A DNA stretch of 64,000 bases, from the NCBI GenBank assembly GCA_021927905.1, contig BLLK01000038.1:1674001-1738000 (forward strand). The letters run 5' to 3'. The stretch comes from Chaetoceros tenuissimus (Eukaryota > Bacillariophyta > Thalassiosirophyceae > Chaetocerotales > Chaetocerotaceae). Position 1 is the stretch's first letter, and each line of letters opens with the position of its first letter. The translations under genes and the position numbers were made by a program. Under the pieces are notes generated by a model. The model made no database searches, was not told the DNA's origin, and saw nothing but the letters and a program-made list of their open reading frames with translations. This document shows positions 9,171-19,607 of the stretch, piece by piece.

Positions 9171-11245
9171 TACAGAAACTACCGAGACGGACTTTGGAAC
9201 CAATAATCAAGTACAGGGAGTAGACGAAGCGGATCTTGTCAAGTCGGACGGAGATTATATCTATGCAGCGTATGGAAATCAAGTTAAAATTTGGAGAAAG
9301 GATGGGAATCATACTCTTGTCAAGCCCATCGTTATTCCAGAAGAAGATGATGACGGTATTGGGATTTGTGATTCTACCGTGGAAGAAGAAGAAGAAGAAG
9401 TGGAATACTGTTATGATCGTGCTCATAGGTATTGGTATGCCTGGTGGTATGATCCTACCCCCATCAAGATTCAAGGTCTCATGCTTCATCAAGATCGACT
9501 TGTAGTCATTGCTTCGTCCGATTATACCCTCAAGGCGAATGGACAAGATGCTCAAAAGTACTTGGCAAATGATAAACAGACTCGTGTTTTCATTTATGAT
9601 ATTTCTAAAAATGTAGATGGAGTCCCTAATATGGATCTTGTATTGAGAAAAGATTTACAAGGAAAGTTTCAAACTGGTAGATCTATTGAAGAAGCGGGAC
9701 ATATTGTTACTCATTCTAATGTTGCTTTGGAGCCTATTTTACGGAAAACTCTTCATCCATATGGGGATAATAAGGATATTTTATCCGATTTGTGTGAAAC
9801 AGAGTATCGTGAGGCCGCATACCAAGTCTTGATGGATAACGTGGAAGACATTGCAGATGGTTTGACTCTAGAGCTTGCGTACATGCTTGGTGTGGATGAG
9901 ACGGATTGTACCAAGCTTTCCAAACTTGCTCTCATGCTCAAACAGGCGAAAGGAAAGACTGATGTGCTACCTACCTTTACCACAAGTTCCATCCTCAAAA
10001 AGTTGACAGCTGTGCATTCTTTTGATATATTGCAAGCTCCAATTGTTGGAGAGAATGCTACTCCACGCCTTGGGACGAGTTCCTCTGCGATCTTCTTTTC
10101 TGCGCCATCCTACACCAACAATGTCTATGCATCCACTACAAAGATTGTTGTTGCAGGTGATACTTACGTTCAAAATGCGACCACGGGTGACTACGACGAG
10201 CATACTATCTTGCTAGTTTATGACCTCGATGGTACTACTTCTACTCCAATTTCCATTGGAGATATTCCAGGATCCCTTTTGAATCAGTTTAGTATGGATC
10301 ATGCCATAGTAGATGGAGTAGATTACCTCAGAGTTGCCACGACCTCATGGGGAAAATGGGGATGGATAGAAGATGAAGAGAGATGGGGACAAACAGTCTT
10401 GTCGGAGAGTCAGGTCTCTGTGTTGAAAATGGAGACTGCAAATGGTGTCATGGAAATTGTAGGACAACAAAAAGAGATTGGACTCGGAGAACGTATCTTT
10501 GCTTGTAGATTCTACGGAGATAAGGCCTACGTTGTAACATTCCGTCAAATTGATCCATTCTACACTTTAAACATGGTAAGTATGCCCTTGTTTATTTTGA
10601 ATAAACCTTGATTTCTCCTTACAATCATTCACACTCTCATTATACCCTTAGACCGATCCAACAAACCCTTTCATCGCAGGAGAGCTCAAGATTCCAGGAT
10701 TTTCCAACTACCTCCATCCAGTCACTGATAATCTCATTCTTTCCATCGGTCGTGCAGCAACTGACGAAGGAAGACAACTTGGCCTCAAGATTGAACTTTT
10801 CAACGTGACAAATTTCTCACAACCAGAATCTGTGAATCAATATGTCGAAGAGGACGATTCAGCTGGAAGCGATGCACAATTCGATCATAGAGCATTTCGT
10901 TATCTAACCGAGTCGCAGTTATTGATTGTTCCTTTGAATATCAACGCATACTGTGGATGGAAAGAAGCATTTGATGGTTTTGTAGTCTATGACGTTGACT
11001 GGACCAAAGACTTTAGTAAAAAGTTCAACATTTCACACATTGATGGATATGACTTGTGTGGATGTTGGAGCGAGTACACTTTGTCTCCAAGAAGTTTAGT
11101 ATTTGAGGGTGATGTCATGACTCTCAAGGGCCATAGTGTGAAGAGCACTGATCTTGATAATGGTGAAGAGTATTGGTCTTTTGAAGTCGATGATGGTTTG
11201 AGCAAGTGCTTTTATTCGTGGTATCCTATGCCAAGGGTATTTTAA
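9115..11245 (+). CDS. Secreted-type beta-propeller protein (Pfam Beta_propel-like), 5' end replaced
   Basis: Exons: open frame from about 9115 to 10575, intron 10576-10651 (GTAAGT...CTTAG), exon 10652-11245, phase 0. The frame starts with an Ala/Ser/Asp/Thr-rich stretch. It then has NNQVQGVDEADLVKSDG and YIYAAYGNQVKIW, the hallmark opening of the extracellular beta-propeller family known from bacteria and archaea (Pfam Beta_propel, distantly WD40-like). After the intron come DPTNPFIAGELKIPG and a LHPVTDNLILSIG blade. About 630 residues. Its own start codon and signal peptide are not visible; the upstream sequence belongs to the secreted-protein paralogue in another frame. Calcium or peptidase roles are sometimes guessed for such propellers, but none can be shown here. 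Confidence 0.8.
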
Positions 11246-11330
11246 TCCATTTGTAAAACGCTTTCAATATAAAGATAGAATAAAATACTAGTAATTACTA
11301 CAAAAGAACCACTCATTGCTTATCATTGAT

Positions 11331-11729
11331 CTAGGAATTATTATTTCCTCCTTTCCCTTCATCTGTAAATATGATTTGAGTAATCCTCTCGATAAACCCA
11401 TCTTTACGTAGTGCCTGCTTACTTGTCACTCTCTTACGACACAATGGGCATTCTTTCCCATACTCTTTAATGGAATTTTTAATGCAAGAAGTACAAAAGC
11501 GGTGGCAGCATTCAGGTACTATACATGGATCCTCGAAGGGATCGAGACAGATAGGACATTCAAGTTCAGATAATAGATCATCTGGTATCGCTTTTGCTAC
11601 TTGTTTTGAGCTTGAAACTTTTGCCTTTGATAGCTCTTGCTGCAATCTTTCGATCTCCTCTTTCTGTGATTTGATAGTCGCATCCTTGGATATGATGTCT
11701 TTTTCTAACTGATACTATTCTACCGACAT
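11331..11729 (-). pseudogene. Coiled-coil RING-finger protein with in-frame stop near the start
   Basis: The reverse frame from ATG 11729 to the stop at 11331 is 133 codons with one TAG at 11717-11715 (fifth codon). After the TAG comes a short coiled coil (LEKDIISKD, KEEIERLQQELSKAK), then a C3HC4 RING: CPICLDPF, C-x(5)-CCHRFCTSC, ECPLCRKRV. RING domains of this type act as E3 ubiquitin ligases. No other in-frame ATG precedes the RING. Either a nonsense mutation has hit a small RING gene (about 132 residues), or the true 5' exon lies further upstream and is spliced in after the TAG. The gene ends 86 bp from the propeller gene, tail to tail. Confidence 0.6.
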
Positions 11730-11975
11730 GAGCTTTTGTATGATATCGATTAATAATCACTTTAGGTAATAACCTCTCATTTTTATTTACACTAAACTAC
11801 AATACCCAGTAATAGAATGAGAACAAAATTCATTTCAATGAATGTAGAAATTGCAACGAAATGCCATACCTTACATCCCCTTCTTAATGGACTTTCTCAA
11901 AAGATTCTACAGATGATATGATCCCAAATCTACTTCCTTTTCCCCTTGTTCTTTTTCTTCCCCTCTTTGCTGCTG

Positions 11976-13289
11976 CTAGTAGTACTCCCCCAGATGACTT
12001 TTTCTACACATAACAAGGTATTGCTGCGTAATCTGATTGTTTTCATTTGTATCAAGAGGCCTCCCTTTCTTGATGGTAGCCTCTGCCAATGGAATAGCTA
12101 AATACTCATACCTGTTCTTCTTCCCACCCTTGACTTCAAGCAACTGCACAAAGTCTCCAATATCAATACCAAATTCTTCTATTCGCAGTTGCATGAGTGC
12201 AATAAATATATTGGTTTGGCCTTCCACTACATTATTGTCTGGTGTTTCAATGCTTGTAAAATTGTTTAGGATAGCTTTCACCTGAGTGATGATCCACTTT
12301 GCACGCTCGTTAGCTGTATCATCTACTTCCTTTGAAGATCCTAATAGAATGGCCTTGGCTGCTTTCTTGTTGGTGAATACATGCATCCAACTGCAACTAA
12401 TACCATAGGCAACCTTTTGAATTTCCCAAAATACATCTAAATCATTTGATTTGACAGCATCCATACCTTGGGTTTGAAACATTTCAATGACTATTAGGGA
12501 TGCTCTAAACCATATTTCAAAAGCTTCTTTATGGCATCGTACATATTGCTTGACACGATATCCATCGATGCAACTGAAAGTGTTACCGGGAGCATTTCTT
12601 TTACCGCGGAACAGGAAGCAGTGGACATTGTATACAATACTGACGTATAAACCCAATTCGAAGCGTTGTTTGACATGGCTGCGTTCAAACATGAACAATT
12701 GATATAGACAATTGTTCAGTCCCAAGTCCAAAGCTTTCCTGTAGGGACCGTTATCACCTAGGCCTTTAAACTCTATGATCAGATCTTTAAATGAATACAA
12801 TGGTCTCAACATATCTCTTTTATCAATGAAAGTACAAAAGACATCAGCTCCAAACTCGTTGCATGCATCAATAAATGATTGCGCCTTTGTTTTGCATATC
12901 TCTTCCATCTTGGAACACTTGGCTTTATGTCCATTCGGAGCTTTCCAATGCTTCTTTTGGCATTCCTACAGTAAAGATAAGCAAGTGTGAATAAGCATCT
13001 GTTTGGAATGAGGGTTTATTTTCACAGCAAACGGCATTTCGCTTACCTTGGAGCAGTAATATGCACAGCGGCATTGCGAACAAAAGAGTTTTCCAGCGAA
13101 TTCATCTCCACAGTAATCGCACGATGGATAATCTGGAACGTCGGGGACTGAATTCACATCTTTCTTACTTGCATCTGCTGCTTCTACTTTTTCCTTTGAT
13201 TCTTTCTGTTCAGTTTCAGAGTCGCCTGTGATGTGGAGTAGAGCAGCTTTGGCTGCCAATGAGGATGTGTCTTCTCTGTCAGTCGTCAT
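11976..13289 (-). CDS. MYND zinc-finger protein, copy 2
   Basis: Exon 1 13289-13047 (81 codons), intron 13046-12966, exon 2 12965-11976; 410 residues, phase 0. The complete MYND finger spans the intron: CDYCG, FCSQC, YYCSK | ECQKKHW, GHKAKC. The helical domain that follows keeps the blocks shared with copies 1 and 3 (KALDLGLN, CIDGYRVKQY, KKAAKAILLGSSKE, EFGIDIGD). The gene stops after HLGEYY. Skipping one G of the GGGGG run near 11992-11996 would open the frame into SSKEGKKKNKGKRK and a stop at 11930, matching the basic tail of copy 1. The basic tail therefore seems lost by a one-base slip. Role unknown; MYND fingers usually bind proline-rich partners. Confidence 0.8.
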
Positions 13290-13560
13290 GTTCCTTCTCT
13301 CTTTGCGTTAGATCTACCTACTTGCCTACTATTACACACCCTAGATCACTATGCTCTTTCTAGATGAAATAGAAGTCTTTTGTATGATATGGATTGTCAC
13401 AAATTGTCTAGATGTTCAGATGAAGGCTCATACTTTGCCACAACGAACCTGCTGCGACGGTGATAGGTACCGTGATGTTCGTCCAATCTGGACGAACGTT
13501 GCATTGACGTCATTTCAGGCTATTTATCTTGTCAATTTTTCAGCATTGGGTTTTCCTTAA
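13290..13560 (-). promoter_or_regulatory. MYND copy 2 promoter with TGACGTCA box
   Basis: TGACGTCA at 13505-13512 is followed by TTTCAGGCTATTTATCTTGTCAAT, closely matching the blocks at 377 and 5325. The stretch 13355-13430 (TTTCTAGATGAAATAG...TTTTGTATGATATGG) is the uninterrupted version of the copy 3 promoter that carries the insertion element at 15268. Confidence 0.6.
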
Positions 13561-13931
13561 AGATCTAAGCTTTCGACGAGAACAACAACTCCCAATTCTT
13601 GTTTAATTTTGTCCTTTATTTTCTAGGATTATTTCTCTCTGACGCTCACGTTTTGTTTGGTTTATAGTGTGTTATCCCCCATGTTGGTCTAAAAAACTCC
13701 ACTAGATATACTTCTAATAATTATGGTATTGCTGAATGTATAATTATAAAAACATTTACTATATACATCACTTATGTATACTATGAGCTACTTAGCAATG
13801 GTGTGAGTCCATGTTGCTTATTCCTGTAAATTGCAGCAAGCCCACTTTTCCCATGATTCGAGATTCAAAAATGATATTGTCCAAGATTTCTCGAGATTCT
13901 AAAAATGATATTATCCAAGTATTCCCCCTTT
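13561..13931. other. Intergenic with a short tandem repeat
   Basis: No gene. At about 13857-13924 a 33-34-bp unit ('cgagattc.aaaaatgatatt.tccaag') occurs twice in a row just before the 3' end of MYND copy 3. Confidence 0.5.
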
Positions 13932-15181
13932 CTAGAGATATGACTCTGCAAATGGAATAGATACAGTCTCATACAATGTCTGCTTGTCGTCCTTGAGATC
14001 AAGTAACTGAAAAAAGTCACCAATATCAATACCAAATTGTTGCATTCGCAGTTGAATCATTGCAGTGAAAAGGACAGTTTGGGACTCCACGATCTTCTCA
14101 TCTGGTAAAATGATGCTTGGAAAATTGTTGATGGTGGAACTCATCTGAGCCATGATCCACATCGCGCGTTCCTTAGCAGTATCATCAACTTTCTTCGAAG
14201 ATCCCAGTAGAATTACCTTGGATACTTTCTTGTTTTTGAATACACGTTCCCAGCCACAAGTAACGGCAAGGGCAGCTTCTTGAATTTCCCCAAATTTATG
14301 CAAATCATTGCTTTCCGCAGCATCCAGACCTTGCGTTTGAAAGATTTCAATTACTTGCAATGATGCTTTAAACCATATTTCAAATGCTCTATCGTTACTT
14401 CGTAGATACTGTTTGATACGATACCCATCAATAGAGTACCCATCAATAGATTTCAAAGCACTGTCAGGGATATTTCTTCCACCGCGGAACAAGGTAAAAA
14501 AAATCCATGGTACAATGCTGATATAGAGGCCACGTTGGAAGTTTTGTTTGACATGGCCGAGTTCAAAAGTGAACAATTGAAGTAGTTTCTCATTCAGCCC
14601 CAAGTCCAAAGCTTTCTTGTAGGGACCGTTTTCACCTAAGCCATCTAATTCTCCACTCAAATCCTCAAATGAGCTCAGTGCATATCTTTCATCAATGAAA
14701 TTACCAAAGACATCAGCCCTAAATTTGCCACATGCACGAATAAACGACTCCGCCTTGGTTTTGCAAATCTTTTCCATCTTTGTACACTTTGCTTTATGCC
14801 CATTTGGAGCTTTCCAATGTTTCTTTTGACATTTCTACAGAATAGATATCTGAATGTGAACTAAAAATGATGATAGAAGCAAGTTCATACTTTCACAGCA
14901 AACGTCATTTTGCTTACCTTGGAACAGTAATATGCACAGCGGCATTGCGAACAAAAGAGTTTCCCAGCAAATTCTTCTCCGCAGTAATCACACGATGGGT
15001 AATCTGGAACTTCGGGGACTCTATTCTTTTCAAATTCAGCACTTGCTTTTCTTACAATGTCTGCCACTGCTTTCTTTTTGTTGATTTCTGAATCTTGTGT
15101 ATGTTTAGTCAAATGTTCATCGATGCTAAGTAGAGTAGCTTCGACTGACAATTCTGATTTTGCGTCAGCACTGTCTGTCAT
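13932..15181 (-). CDS. MYND zinc-finger protein, copy 3 (C-terminally short)
   Basis: Exon 1 15181-14918 (88 codons), intron 14917-14835, exon 2 14834-13932; 388 residues. The MYND finger is complete (CDYCG, FCSQC, YYCSK | KCQKKHW, GHKAKC). The N-terminal tail is longer and more diverged than in copies 1 and 2. The helical domain is conserved up to IPFAESYL, where a stop removes the last about 40 residues, including the basic tail seen in copy 1. A short in-frame duplication (IDGYS before IDGYR) is present near 14440. Its promoter is split by a 732-bp insertion. Confidence 0.8.
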
Positions 15182-15267
15182 GTTGCTTGTCTCTTTGTGT
15201 GCGCTACCTATTTGTCTACTGCTATCTACCCTAGATCACTATGCTCTTTCTAGATGAAATAGGATTC

Positions 15268-15999
15268 TACCTACCGCTACATTGCCAGTCGTGTCCAGTC
15301 GTGTTTGAGGGCTATTGTACGAAGTTGGTGCGACAAAGTGAAAATTTTCTACCATTTCCTTTAGGGATAACAAAAGGTATGTTCAATACGTACAGATGTC
15401 GTATGAAAAATCCAATGACTGCATTAAAAATAGAAAATCATAAAATACAAATGGTGTACAAAATATTTTTTTCCTTTCTGCTCGGCAATGTATTCTTCAC
15501 CATCTCCTTTGTATGTCAGAGGGCAGAAAGGAAAAATTTCATTGAAAATTGCATAAGATATTTATCACTACATCTGCACTATAGAGTTTTGCTTATGAAA
15601 ATCATATATCAACAAAATTCTATATTGAACACTTCCACGATGCTCTTTAATATATAATATCGATTTACGCATAGTTTGATTTGATTGTCATACAAAAAAT
15701 GAAAAAATAATGATCACTTGATTTTTACATTTTTTTGTGTGAAGGTGAGTCCTGCGAAGTTGGTTCTCACTTGAGCTGAAAAATCTAATAAAAAAAATAC
15801 CTATGACAAATCCATCCTGCTTCTTCAGTAGGTAAGAGTCGATAAAAACATATCATTGATTGTAGCAGGTTCTATTATCATAGTTTCATTAGGAATACAA
15901 TGTTTTTCAATGCTAACCAACTTCGTTTTGAAGAAAATGTCGTAGAAATAGCACTTTACTTAAGCCCCTTTCAGTCCCATAAAAATCTAGCGGCAGGTA
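15268..15999. mobile_element. Non-autonomous TIR element, 732 bp, in the MYND copy 3 promoter
   Basis: Ends are TACCTACCGCTA (15268-15279) and TAGCGGCAGGTA (15988-15999), inverted repeats with one mismatch in 12. GATTC flanks both sides (15263-15267 and 16000-16004). The copy 2 promoter is the empty site: GAAATAG-AAGTC-TTTTGTATG there corresponds to GAAATAG-GATTC-TTTTGTATG here, so exactly 5 bp were duplicated. Inside there is a further inverted word (CGAAGTTGGT / ACCAACTTCG) near both ends. No transposase frame. Superfamily not assigned. Confidence 0.85.
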
Positions 16000-16004
16000 G
16001 ATTC

Positions 16005-16211
16005 TTTTGTATGATATGGACTGTCACAAATTGTCTAGATGTTCAGATGATGATAACGAAACTCAAAAATCTTTTGCTCTCTCTTCTGCGCTGCTTGTTG
16101 TGCGTCCTCTGTCTTCCCATCTCTCGTGTCAATTTAGGCTATTTATCATGTCTTTCTCCCAGCATTGGCTTGTATCTCTCAACGCAAAGAATTAATTATA
16201 CTTTATAATCT
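16005..16211 (-). promoter_or_regulatory. Displaced distal part of the MYND copy 3 promoter
   Basis: 16005-16045 continues the promoter shared with copy 2 (TTTTGTATGATATGGACTGTCAC). 16127-16155 keeps the AATTTAGGCTATTTATCATG block, but the TGACGTCA just before it is not preserved. The insertion moved this region from about 320 bp to more than 900 bp from the start codon. Confidence 0.45.
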
Positions 16212-17690
16212 TCACTCTATCTCTTTTCTCTCACTTATCAACTCCTTCAGAGGTAAACAATCATTGCACATAGAACGCCTACGTACCATGTGAAAGTCCA
16301 CCAATTCTGATGACCAATCTTGAAGTAAATATTCTATATCATATATGAAGTAATTGTTGTTCATGGTTTCAGAAATCGTTTTATTTTCCAATGCATTTCC
16401 CATGATATTTTCGACCATTTCATCTGCATCTAGAATCGATACATGAGGATATTTACTTCCGTCATTGATCATGGACATGATTTGTTCTCTATAATCTACA
16501 TCTTTCTCGTCACTTGTAAATAAGAGAGTAAGTTTTCTACCTAAACTTTCTGTTCCTTGCAAAGAGCATTGAAAGTATTCTTCTATCCGTTCAAGTCTAG
16601 TATCACATTCACCAATGGCATCACCTCGTCGTATATGCAAATGTCCAATCAATGAATCGGCTTGTATCCGGTTACGAATACTTTTTTCCAAACTCTCTTT
16701 CATTGCTTTGAGATAATGCGTATCAACTTCATCGTTTGTATATACGCATCCTTTGCAATCTTCTGACCGTATTCCATTCATACCACAATACACTCCGGAA
16801 AATGGTTTCATTCTTGGTCGAAACACAGACCTCCACTTTTGATCAGTAGTCACATTGAAATGCTTTTTGAATATATCTTTTGAAGGTCCTCTCAATGGTG
16901 TTTCGTACAAATCTGAATCATACAATGCTCCTTTTATCTCCCATATGAAACCACGTTCTTCATCTTGATGTAAAAATGAATAATCTCGTATTGTTTCAAA
17001 ATCATCCTTCCATTCACCATACTTGCTAACAACATGCTTCCAATTCTTATATTTGCCATCCGATTGAGTATCAAATAGAGGTATATCTCGCCAATCTTGA
17101 AAATCTAAACCAAACTCGACTCGAGCCGATTTGACAGCTGGTTCATGACCAAGTATATACGTTAAATTGTAGAAATCTTGCCATTCCAATTTCTTACTCA
17201 CACGCTTGCCATTATTATGTTTGGGTGTGAGTAAATGTTCGGGTGGTGGAAGAAGAAGATCTGCACATAAGAAAGCAGCCAAATGTGAGAGTTCATCCAT
17301 CATTGTTTTTCGATCACCTAACCCTGCTGCATTGTCTACATAATAAATCTTGTTGTTTACTTTCCGCCTAGGGCAAACTCTTTGACATGAATCATTTTCT
17401 TTGGTTTGAGATAGATGACTGATTGTATGTTTACTCATATTCTCTTCATTTGGGGTACCACCTTTCTCTACGAATAGCAGAGTATCAATCATTTTGGAAC
17501 ATGCCATGAGAACCAAACATAATATTGTGACTAATGATGCCAACTTTCTAGAATCTGAGTACACCGTGCTTCTTCTCGAAAAAGTTTTTCTGATATGAGA
17601 GGTACTCTCGCTGTATTCGTCGTCACAAAAGACTTGTCGTGAGGAGTCTGAATTTAGCATTCCTTTCTCAAGGAAGACATGAAATAGCAT
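16212..17690 (-). CDS. Type II membrane glycosyltransferase-like protein (fucosyltransferase-like fold), copy A
   Basis: 492 residues, no intron seen, ATG at 17690. A cytoplasmic N-terminus with Ser/Arg is followed by one membrane span (about residues 50-66, SLVTILCLVLMA) and a lumenal part. The lumenal part has a GLGDR-type motif with a LAAFLCADLLLPPP helix-strand (about 120-145) and HLHIRRGD (about 348-355). This pairing resembles the start and the H-x-R-x-x-D peptide of the GDP-fucose-using GT-B families (GT11/23/65/68). The C-terminus has FHMVRRRSMCNDC. It shares this layout with the divergent neighbour at 18098. The Golgi is the likely site. Sugar donor and acceptor cannot be read; the class assignment is tentative. 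Confidence 0.7.
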   Translation of the reverse strand: MLFHVFLEKGMLNSDSSRQVFCDDEYSESTSHIRKTFSRRSTVYSDSRKLASLVTILCLVLMACSKMIDTLLFVEKGGTPNEENMSKHTISHLSQTKENDSCQRVCPRRKVNNKIYYVDNAAGLGDRKTMMDELSHLAAFLCADLLLPPPEHLLTPKHNNGKRVSKKLEWQDFYNLTYILGHEPAVKSARVEFGLDFQDWRDIPLFDTQSDGKYKNWKHVVSKYGEWKDDFETIRDYSFLHQDEERGFIWEIKGALYDSDLYETPLRGPSKDIFKKHFNVTTDQKWRSVFRPRMKPFSGVYCGMNGIRSEDCKGCVYTNDEVDTHYLKAMKESLEKSIRNRIQADSLIGHLHIRRGDAIGECDTRLERIEEYFQCSLQGTESLGRKLTLLFTSDEKDVDYREQIMSMINDGSKYPHVSILDADEMVENIMGNALENKTISETMNNNYFIYDIEYLLQDWSSELVDFHMVRRRSMCNDCLPLKELISERKEIE

Positions 17691-18097
17691 CGTCACTCTT
17701 GGAGAGATGCTGTAGAAGAAAGACTTTTTGTAAATATGCGATGTGCTGAAGTGTTACTAACAATGAGTTCTTAGTGTTTTTTTCGCTTTTGAGATTAGGT
17801 TCATGCATGATGAGAGGAAGGAAGAAGATAGTCAAAAGCGAGCGATAGAGGATGTGGTACGATGATACCTACATATGCACAATACGAGAGTATTTGAAAT
17901 TTTGAAACAAATCCACGATTGAAGTTGAAGTCAATAGGCACGAATGAAGTAAATACATTCAATTTAATTGGGAGACAATTTTTAAAATTTTGAAGTAGCT
18001 GCTGCTTCTTGCCTCTTGCCTCTTTCTCTCTCCTACGGTATTATCAACATGTGGGTCATGGTCATGATTCATCTAAACTCCATTCATCATTTATGCA
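17691..18097. promoter_or_regulatory. Divergent promoter between the two glycosyltransferase-like genes
   Basis: A 407-bp spacer between head-to-head paralogues, with no coding frame. It could serve both genes; no specific site is recognised. Confidence 0.4.
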
Positions 18098-19546
18098 ATG
18101 ATATACAAAAGATGTTTTCTCTCACCTTCACATGTTTTAGCATGTTGCGTAGTTTCCATCCTCATTTTGTGTCTCTTACGTGAACATTTGATATCTAGAC
18201 TGGAAACAGAAGTTCAAGAGGCGCAATCATCGTCTACTGTTCGAATTGCAGCAAAAGTTACATTGTCAGCTGGAAAAGGGAATACAGTTGAACACATCAA
18301 GACTCTCAGAAATTCCAATATGTCACATACAAAACATACAAAGTATCCAAAGGGATATTGGATTCAAAAGAAGAAAGAACAAGAAGAAGCAAAGAAAAGA
18401 GCTCCACCTCCAAAAATATATCATGTGCCTAAATTATCAATGAGTATCAGTCAAGATGCTACAATAGATACATTGTTGGAATCATTGATAAATACAAAGC
18501 GGAAAACTTTCCAGCAAAATGCTCCAGATTGTTATTGTCCAAATGGAAGACCGAATTATATCTATTATACCAATTGTCCCCGAGGTCCAAATAATTTGAA
18601 TAGAGGAGCTGGGATCAAGGATAGAATGAATATATTACGAAATCTAATGTGGTATGCTGATGAATTATGTGCCAAAGTTGTACTTCGATGTACGCCTAAC
18701 GTATGGCTCTCCGAAGCTCATGGCTGTTATTCACCGGAAGATGCAATATGGGATTCTTACTTTACTCCAGTCCGAAATGTGAGTGGTATGGTTGGAAAAG
18801 CAGATATACTCGTGGAAACTGACAATCCACAAGAATTATTCAAAGGGTTGGATAAAATTGATGATGAACCAAGCATTGCAGAATATGAAATGTTGAGTGA
18901 CCGAATGAAGACTAACAGCAAACCATTTTACTGGGTGTTTGATGAGAACTTCTGGTCTACCGATCTGTATACTCCTAAAAATATTTGGCCAGGGCAGATT
19001 CTAAAACATGGTGCTTACAGCGAACAATGCAGTATGGTTGATTTGGATACTTCGGAAGAATTGCTAAATATCGGAGAACTCATGTTGAATTCTGTTGGAC
19101 TAAAACGAAGTGAAGAGTACGCAACTCTCCATCTTCGTCAAGGGGACTTCAACGGAGATTTCAATGGATGTGATACAACTCCTAGTACTGTACTTGAATA
19201 TCTGAAGTGTTCTTTAGATGGACATAATGTCGACAACGTTGTGGTTATGACTAATGGAAACGAGAGCTATTTCAATGCATTGAAAAGAGAATTTTCAATA
19301 GCTTTTCCTGAAAAGAGGCTGATTCCATTGGATCAAAAAGTACAATCCAAATCATTTCTTGAACAGCTGAGTAGTCATAATACAACGCGATCTCATCATG
19401 GAGAAAAGTTCTTGAAAGATAATTGCTATCTATTCAGTGCTGAGAAAGTTCTAGTATCATTCGCGAAATTTCATTTAGAGCGCGGACATGTTTACTGTAG
19501 ACAATGTGATAAAGGTGGATCCAAAAATGCTGCAGCAATCATATAA
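18098..19546 (+). CDS. Type II membrane glycosyltransferase-like protein, copy B
   Basis: 482 residues, single exon, ATG at 18098. One membrane anchor lies at about residues 10-28 (VLACCVVSILILCLL), then a Lys/Glu-rich stem and a lumenal domain. AGIKDRMNILRNL with a following ADELCAKVVL (about 170-200) matches the GLGDR block of copy A. HLRQGD (about 345) corresponds to HIRRGD, followed in both proteins by ECDT/GCDTT and a Y-[FL]-[QK]-C-S-L segment. The C-terminus FHLERGHVYCRQC matches FHMVRRRSMCNDC. The fucosyltransferase-like assignment rests on these motifs only. The second Arg of the HxRR motif is Gln here, so specificity or activity may differ. Confidence 0.7.
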   Translation: MIYKRCFLSPSHVLACCVVSILILCLLREHLISRLETEVQEAQSSSTVRIAAKVTLSAGKGNTVEHIKTLRNSNMSHTKHTKYPKGYWIQKKKEQEEAKKRAPPPKIYHVPKLSMSISQDATIDTLLESLINTKRKTFQQNAPDCYCPNGRPNYIYYTNCPRGPNNLNRGAGIKDRMNILRNLMWYADELCAKVVLRCTPNVWLSEAHGCYSPEDAIWDSYFTPVRNVSGMVGKADILVETDNPQELFKGLDKIDDEPSIAEYEMLSDRMKTNSKPFYWVFDENFWSTDLYTPKNIWPGQILKHGAYSEQCSMVDLDTSEELLNIGELMLNSVGLKRSEEYATLHLRQGDFNGDFNGCDTTPSTVLEYLKCSLDGHNVDNVVVMTNGNESYFNALKREFSIAFPEKRLIPLDQKVQSKSFLEQLSSHNTTRSHHGEKFLKDNCYLFSAEKVLVSFAKFHLERGHVYCRQCDKGGSKNAAAII

Positions 19547-19607
19547 AGCATTTATTTAAATATATATCATGTCTAGCATAAGGAGAATAAAGTGTGTGTA
19601 ATCAATC

